In this document: piece after piece, positions 59,818 to 64,000 of the stretch
Numbering within the stretch: the first letter of the stretch is position 1
Layout of the letters: every line of letters starts with the position of its first letter
Origin: Pseudomonas campi
GTDB taxonomy: Bacteria > Pseudomonadota > Gammaproteobacteria > Pseudomonadales > Pseudomonadaceae
Direction: 5' to 3'
NCBI RefSeq assembly: GCF_013200955.2
Contig: NZ_CP053697.2
Coordinates: 1,550,001 to 1,614,000, forward strand
Length of the DNA stretch: 64,000 bases
The notes under the pieces: generated by a model
What the model saw: the letters and a program-made list of their open reading frames with translations, nothing else
Told to the model about the DNA's origin: nothing
Database searches by the model: none
Translations under genes and position numbers: made by a program

Positions 59818-62097
59818 ATGATTCGCCGCTCGTTGCCTGTCGCTTTTGCCCTGTTGCTGACTACCCCGCTGTTTGCTGCGCCTGCGCAGCCACAGACCCT
59901 GTTCAACTTCGTTCGTCCGCTGGATGCCGTGCAGGTCGCTACCGAGCAGGCCAACCTGCCGCAGCTGACGGCCGAGCCTACGGCTGACGGTGAGGTGTTA
60001 CGCCGCGTGGTGTTCAACGCCGCCGAACGGCCGACTCTCACGCTGACGCCGCAGAGTGGCGATTGGGACTGGTCGCAGACCGAGGCCATGAGCCTGCGCA
60101 TTCAGAATGCGATGGACTGGGCGATCACCCTCGATGTCAGCATCACCAGCCGCGACGGCAAGTCGCTCACCAGCCGTATTGCCTTGCCCGCCGGCCCGGC
60201 GCAAACCCTGCTGGTGCCGCTGGCTGCGACCTCGCCGCTGGCCCAGGGCATGCGTGCCGGCCCGCCGATGCCGATCACCGTCGCCGGCCAGCGGGTTTTG
60301 CTGGCGGAAACCGTGGCCGGTGAACTGAGTGCGGCACAGGTCAGTTCGGTCAGCCTGTCACTGGCTAACCCGGATTCGCCGCAGAGCATCCTGCTCGGCC
60401 GTTTTGGTGTGCAACCGCTGGCGGCCGTGCAGCAGGCTGCCTACAGCGGCATCATCGATGCCTGGGGCCAGTACAACCGCGGCCAGTGGCCGGAAAAGGT
60501 CAGCAGTGACCAGCAATTGCGTGAGGCGGCCGTGCGCGAGCAGGCACAGCTGAAGACCTGGCTGCAGCCGAAAACCGAACAGGATAGCTACGGCGGCTGG
60601 CTGAACGGCCCGCGCTTCGAAGCCAAGGGCTTCTTCCGCACCGAGAAGCAGGGCGAGCGCTGGTATCTGGTCAGCCCGGAAGGCCATCCGTTCTACTCCC
60701 TCGGGGTCAATGCGGTCAGCGCCTGGCAGAGCCGTACCTATGTCGAGGGGCGCGAAGGCATGTTCAGTGCTCTGCCCAAAGAGGGCGAAGAGCTGGCCAT
60801 CTATTACGGCAAGAGCAACAGCCGTAGCGCCACCGGGGCGAATCGCGGTCGCGTGTTTGACCAGGGGCGCTGGTTCGACTTCTACCGGGCCAACCTGCAG
60901 CGCAGCTATGCGCAGCCTTGCCCGGCAGTCGTCCCGCCGCTGGCGGCCTCGCCCGCGCCGGTCGAGCAGGATGTCACGCCGTGCCCGCCACCCGGCCTGG
61001 ATGCCGCCCGCTGGACCGCCCATAGCCTCGATCGCCTGCAGGCCTGGGGCTTCAACACCCTGGGCAACTGGAGCGACGACACCCTTGGCGCCGCCAAGCG
61101 CATGCCCTATACCGTGCCGCTGTCGATTTCCGGTGATTACGCCACCATCAGCACCGGCCTGGACTGGTGGGGTGGCATGCCCGACCCCTTCGATCCGCGC
61201 TTCGCCATGGCCGCCGAACGGGCCATTGCCATTGCCAGTCGAGATCGCCGCGATGACCCCTGGCTGCTCGGCTTCTTCGCCGACAACGAACTGGCCTGGG
61301 CCGCCCCGGGCGCTGAGCCCAAGGCGCGCTATGCGCTGGCCTACAGCACCCTGCGCCTGACCACCGATGTGCCGGCCAAGCGCGCGTTCCTCAAGCAGCT
61401 GCGGGACAAGTACCGCAACCACAACGGCCTGTCCAAGGCCTGGGGTATCCAGCTGGGTGCCTGGGAGCTGATGGAAGACCCGGGGTTCGAGGCGCCGCTG
61501 CCGAGTGCCGAGCATCCGCAGATCGAGGTCGACCTGCAGAGCTTCCAGCGCTTGCTGGCCGATACCTACTTCAAGACCATCGCCGACTCGCTGAAGTGGC
61601 ATGCACCCAATCACCTGCTGCTCGGCGGCCGTTTTGCCATCACCACGCCCGAAGCGATTGCCGCCTGTGCGCAGTATTGCGATGTGGTCAGCTTCAACTT
61701 CTACACCCGTGAACCGCAGCATGGCTACGACTTCGCCGTGCTGCGCGCGCTGGACAAGCCGTTGCTGATCAGCGAATTCCATTTCGGTTCGCGTGATCGC
61801 GGGCCGTTCTGGGGTGGGGTGAGCGAGGTGTACAAGGAAGAGGAACGTGGCCCGGCTTACGCCCACTTCCTCGACAAGGCTCTGCAAGAGCCGAGCATTG
61901 TCGGTGTGCACTGGTTCCAGTACCTCGATCAGCCGGCCAGCGGCCGCCTGCTCGATGGCGAGAACGGCCACCTTGGCCTGCTCGGCATCACCGATCGGCC
62001 CTGGCAGGGCTTTGTCGAGGCGGTGCGCAAGGTCAACCTGCAGGTGCCGGGCAAAGTGCTGAAGTCGACCCAGCAGCCGGCGGCAACGCAACCTTAG
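59818..62097 (+). CDS. secreted agarase-like glycoside hydrolase (clan GH-A, GH50-like)
   Basis: A 759-residue exported enzyme: signal peptide ALLLTTPLFAA, an N-terminal beta-sandwich of about 220 residues, then a TIM-barrel catalytic domain. The domain opens with FRTEKQGERWYLVSPEGHPF. The acid/base Glu is E491 in GFFADNELAW, and the nucleophile is E653 in LLISEFHFGS. Both are the clan GH-A positions. The layout resembles beta-agarases of GH50. Agar is not an obvious substrate here, so it may act on a related beta-linked galactan or on the cell's own glycan. Confidence 0.78.
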   Translation: MIRRSLPVAFALLLTTPLFAAPAQPQTLFNFVRPLDAVQVATEQANLPQLTAEPTADGEVLRRVVFNAAERPTLTLTPQSGDWDWSQTEAMSLRIQNAMDWAITLDVSITSRDGKSLTSRIALPAGPAQTLLVPLAATSPLAQGMRAGPPMPITVAGQRVLLAETVAGELSAAQVSSVSLSLANPDSPQSILLGRFGVQPLAAVQQAAYSGIIDAWGQYNRGQWPEKVSSDQQLREAAVREQAQLKTWLQPKTEQDSYGGWLNGPRFEAKGFFRTEKQGERWYLVSPEGHPFYSLGVNAVSAWQSRTYVEGREGMFSALPKEGEELAIYYGKSNSRSATGANRGRVFDQGRWFDFYRANLQRSYAQPCPAVVPPLAASPAPVEQDVTPCPPPGLDAARWTAHSLDRLQAWGFNTLGNWSDDTLGAAKRMPYTVPLSISGDYATISTGLDWWGGMPDPFDPRFAMAAERAIAIASRDRRDDPWLLGFFADNELAWAAPGAEPKARYALAYSTLRLTTDVPAKRAFLKQLRDKYRNHNGLSKAWGIQLGAWELMEDPGFEAPLPSAEHPQIEVDLQSFQRLLADTYFKTIADSLKWHAPNHLLLGGRFAITTPEAIAACAQYCDVVSFNFYTREPQHGYDFAVLRALDKPLLISEFHFGSRDRGPFWGGVSEVYKEEERGPAYAHFLDKALQEPSIVGVHWFQYLDQPASGRLLDGENGHLGLLGITDRPWQGFVEAVRKVNLQVPGKVLKSTQQPAATQP

Positions 62098-62217
62098 AGT
62101 CCATACAGGTTCTGGGGGCACCGTTGGTCTAACAGTCGGTCTTGGGCAAGTGGCCAGGATTCACAGGAGCGCCTGGTACTGGAACAATGCCGGCCAAGCT
62201 GACCGAGGAGTATCAGG

Positions 62218-63363
62218 TTGCAAGTCCAGGGCTATTTCGACCTGCGTTTCGAAACGCTGAAAGAGGCGTTCGGCGAGCTATTCAGTGATGCCCAGGAACG
62301 CGGTGCCGCGCTCTGCGTGCAGATTGGTGGGGAAACTGTGGTCGACCTGTGGGCCGGTGTGGCCGACAAGGACGGCGAGCAGGCCTGGCACAGCGACACC
62401 ATCCTCAACCTGTTTTCCTGCACCAAACCCTTCGCCGCCGTAGCAGCCCTGCAACTGGTCGGCGAGGGCAAGCTCGATCTGGATGCGCCGGTGGCGCAGT
62501 ACTGGCCCGAGTTTGCCGCCGCGGGCAAGGAACGCATCACGCCGCGCCAGTTGCTGGCGCACACCGCTGGTTTGCCGGCCCTGCGCGAGATGCTGCCGGC
62601 CGAGGCGCTGTATGACTGGCAGCAGATGACCACGGCCCTGGCCAGCGAGCAGCCCTGGTGGACGCCCGGCACGGGCCATGGCTATGCCGCCATCACCTTC
62701 GGCTGGCTGGTCGGCGAGTTGCTGCGGCGGATCGACGGGCGTGGCCCGGGCGAATCGATCGTGGCACGTATTGCCAAGCCGCTGGGCCTGGACTTTCATG
62801 TCGGCCTGGCCGACAGCGAATTCGAGCGCGTAGCGCATATCGCCCGCAAGAAGGGCGATATGGGCGATGCCGCGGCGCAGCGTCTGTTGCGTTGCATGAT
62901 GAGCGAACCGGCGGCCATGAGTACGCGCGCGTTCGCCAACCCGCCGTCTATCCTCACCAGTACCAACAAACCGGAATGGCGGCGCATGCAGCAGCCGGCG
63001 GCCAATGGCCACGGCAATGCGCGGGCGCTGGCCGGCTTCTATGCGGGCCTGCTCGATGGGCGCCTGCTCGAGGCCGAGCAGCTCAATGAAATGACCCGCG
63101 AGCATGCCTGTGGCGAGGACAAGACCTTGCTCACCCGCACCCGTTTTGGCCTGGGCTGCATGCTCGATCAGCCAGACGTGGCCAATGCCACCTATGGCCT
63201 GGGGCGCAAGGCATTCGGCCATCCGGGCGCGGGTGGTTCGGTGGGCTTTGCCGACCCGCAGCGTGAGATTGCGTTCGGTTTTGTCACCAATAGCCTTGGC
63301 CCCTATGTATTGATGGACCCGCGTGCGCAGAAACTGGCGCGTGTGCTGGATCAATGTCTTTGA
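62218..63363 (+). CDS. EstB-like serine hydrolase (class C beta-lactamase fold)
   Basis: A 381-residue cytosolic hydrolase of the EstB/class C beta-lactamase-like family. The nucleophile motif S-x-x-K is FSCTKPFAAVAALQLV. The Tyr motif is GYAAITFGWLVGEL, in place of Y-x-N. The third-element equivalent is GHPGAGGSVGFADP. There is no signal peptide, so a drug-resistance role is unlikely; esterase activity is more likely. The start is TTG with GAGGAG seven bases upstream. Confidence 0.9.
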   Translation: MQVQGYFDLRFETLKEAFGELFSDAQERGAALCVQIGGETVVDLWAGVADKDGEQAWHSDTILNLFSCTKPFAAVAALQLVGEGKLDLDAPVAQYWPEFAAAGKERITPRQLLAHTAGLPALREMLPAEALYDWQQMTTALASEQPWWTPGTGHGYAAITFGWLVGELLRRIDGRGPGESIVARIAKPLGLDFHVGLADSEFERVAHIARKKGDMGDAAAQRLLRCMMSEPAAMSTRAFANPPSILTSTNKPEWRRMQQPAANGHGNARALAGFYAGLLDGRLLEAEQLNEMTREHACGEDKTLLTRTRFGLGCMLDQPDVANATYGLGRKAFGHPGAGGSVGFADPQREIAFGFVTNSLGPYVLMDPRAQKLARVLDQCL

Positions 63364-63386
63364 ACCCTGTTTTTTGGAAGGTCGAA

Positions 63387-64000
63387 ATGCGTAAAAATTC
63401 TCTGGCCCTGCTGTTCTGCTTCAGTCTCGCTGCCTGTGCCGGCTCTGCCGACAAGGCGGGCGATTCCGCTTCCACCGGCAACAGCTGGTGGCCCTTCAGT
63501 TCGGCAGAAAAGAGCACGACCAAGGCCAAAACGGTGGCGCCGAAGATCGACCACCAGCTCACCGATGCCTGGTTGGACGAGTACGAGCCGCGCCTGCGTG
63601 AGGCGCTGAAAGGCAGCAAGATGCAGCTGGAGCGCCAGCAGAACGTGCTGGTGGTCACGGCCCCGGTGGACAGTTCGTTCAACCCGGATCGCCCGAGCAT
63701 GCTGATGCCGGCGGTGCTCGGTCCCTTCACCCGGGTGGCCAAGATTCTCGAGAAAGATCCGCGCACGGCAGTGCTGATCCTCGGTCACGCCGACAGCAAG
63801 GGCCAGGTCGAAGACAACCGCAAGCTCAGTGAGGACCGCGCCAAGGCCGTCGCCTCGATCTTCCGTCTCAGCGGCCTGCAGCGTGATCGTCTGCTGCTCA
63901 AGGGCGTGGGCTCGAACATGCCGCGCGCCGCCAACGACAGCAACGAAGGCCGTGCCCTGAACCGTCGTGTGGAAATCGTCCTGACTCCGCAGAAAACCCT
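63387..64000 (+). CDS. OmpA-family lipoprotein (partial, cut at the window end)
   Basis: A lipoprotein of at least 204 residues, open at the right edge. The lipobox is FSLAAC. A Ser/Lys linker leads to a Pro/Asp-rich part (DEYEPRLREALKGSKMQ). The OmpA peptidoglycan-binding domain follows, with VLILGHADSKGQVEDNR, LSEDRAKAVASIFRLSG and EGRALNRRVEIVL. The expected end is just beyond the window. The start has GGAAG upstream. It is separate from the tandem ompA pair at 50-52 kb. Confidence 0.9.
   Translation, partial: MRKNSLALLFCFSLAACAGSADKAGDSASTGNSWWPFSSAEKSTTKAKTVAPKIDHQLTDAWLDEYEPRLREALKGSKMQLERQQNVLVVTAPVDSSFNPDRPSMLMPAVLGPFTRVAKILEKDPRTAVLILGHADSKGQVEDNRKLSEDRAKAVASIFRLSGLQRDRLLLKGVGSNMPRAANDSNEGRALNRRVEIVLTPQKT

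Noticed and set aside
60358..62121. Minus-strand open frame opposite the agarase-like gene
   Set aside because: Shadow frame; no start signal and no domain, while the plus strand has signal peptide and both catalytic Glu.
62218..63363. Class C beta-lactamase (antibiotic resistance)
   Set aside because: No signal peptide and the Y-x-N motif is Y-A-A; the EstB-like esterase group fits better.

Overview
The window is a high-GC Pseudomonas-type chromosome segment. The evidence is gene content (cmoAB, rnd-ycgL, cysK beside a DUF748 protein and a MoxR/VWA pair, dinG, a QuiP-like acylase, several OmpA-type lipoproteins), Pseudomonas-style REP palindromes and Shine-Dalgarno starts. The local gene orders rnd-ycgL-hydroxyacid dehydrogenase, MFS-gpx-FadL and quiP-ychJ-ompA-dinG match what I recall from P. 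aeruginosa. The blocks are joined in a different order, so this is probably a non-aeruginosa species of the alcaligenes/mendocina kind (inference). I found no tRNA, rRNA, CRISPR, prophage or intact insertion sequence.

Layout. 1-11 kb: cmoB (cut by the window edge) and cmoA, small lipoproteins, a YhhN membrane protein, a chagasin-like inhibitor, a chemoreceptor without a periplasmic domain plus a membrane-anchored partner, an AraC regulator, a mercaptopyruvate sulfurtransferase, an SMP-30-like protein, and rnd-ycgL-dehydrogenase. 10.4-17.4 kb: an accessory island. Eight co-directional minus-strand genes (Dabb, DUF2000, PaaK-like ligase, class IV aminotransferase, BacA-like prephenate decarboxylase homologue, AhpD/CMD-like protein, ornithine-cyclodeaminase-like oxidoreductase, LysE exporter) face a divergent Lrp/AsnC regulator. 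This reads as a pathway for making, activating and exporting an unusual amino acid, possibly derived from prephenate. It is the best candidate for an undescribed system.

17-43 kb: mostly conserved housekeeping and envelope genes: a second chemoreceptor, YcgN, a secreted metalloprotease-like protein, an RNA methyltransferase, YajD, a TIGR01777 epimerase, oligopeptidase B, HIT and YafJ proteins, a YwqK repeat protein, a DUF3300/DUF2950 pair, VWA/MoxR, a DUF748 protein, cysK, EamA and MFS transporters, a glutathione peroxidase and FadL. 43-55 kb: a phage-like small protein, the QuiP-like acylase, SEC-C proteins, two tandem OmpA lipoproteins, a CopD-like protein, dinG and an SDR.

55.8-62.1 kb: a second unusual cluster: a GT2 glycosyltransferase, an exported protein, a ferritin-like diiron protein, a GT-B-like protein and a secreted agarase-like glycosidase. 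The first four are tightly coupled, which suggests assembly and trimming of a surface or secreted glycan. The window ends with an EstB-like serine hydrolase and a truncated OmpA lipoprotein.

Dispersed repeats. A 140-bp MITE-like element with 16-bp terminal inverted repeats has two intact copies (25.9 and 54.7 kb) and two degraded ones (34.6 and 38.0 kb). Three REP/REPIN palindromes lie at gene ends, and two of them supply the stop codon of the adjacent gene.
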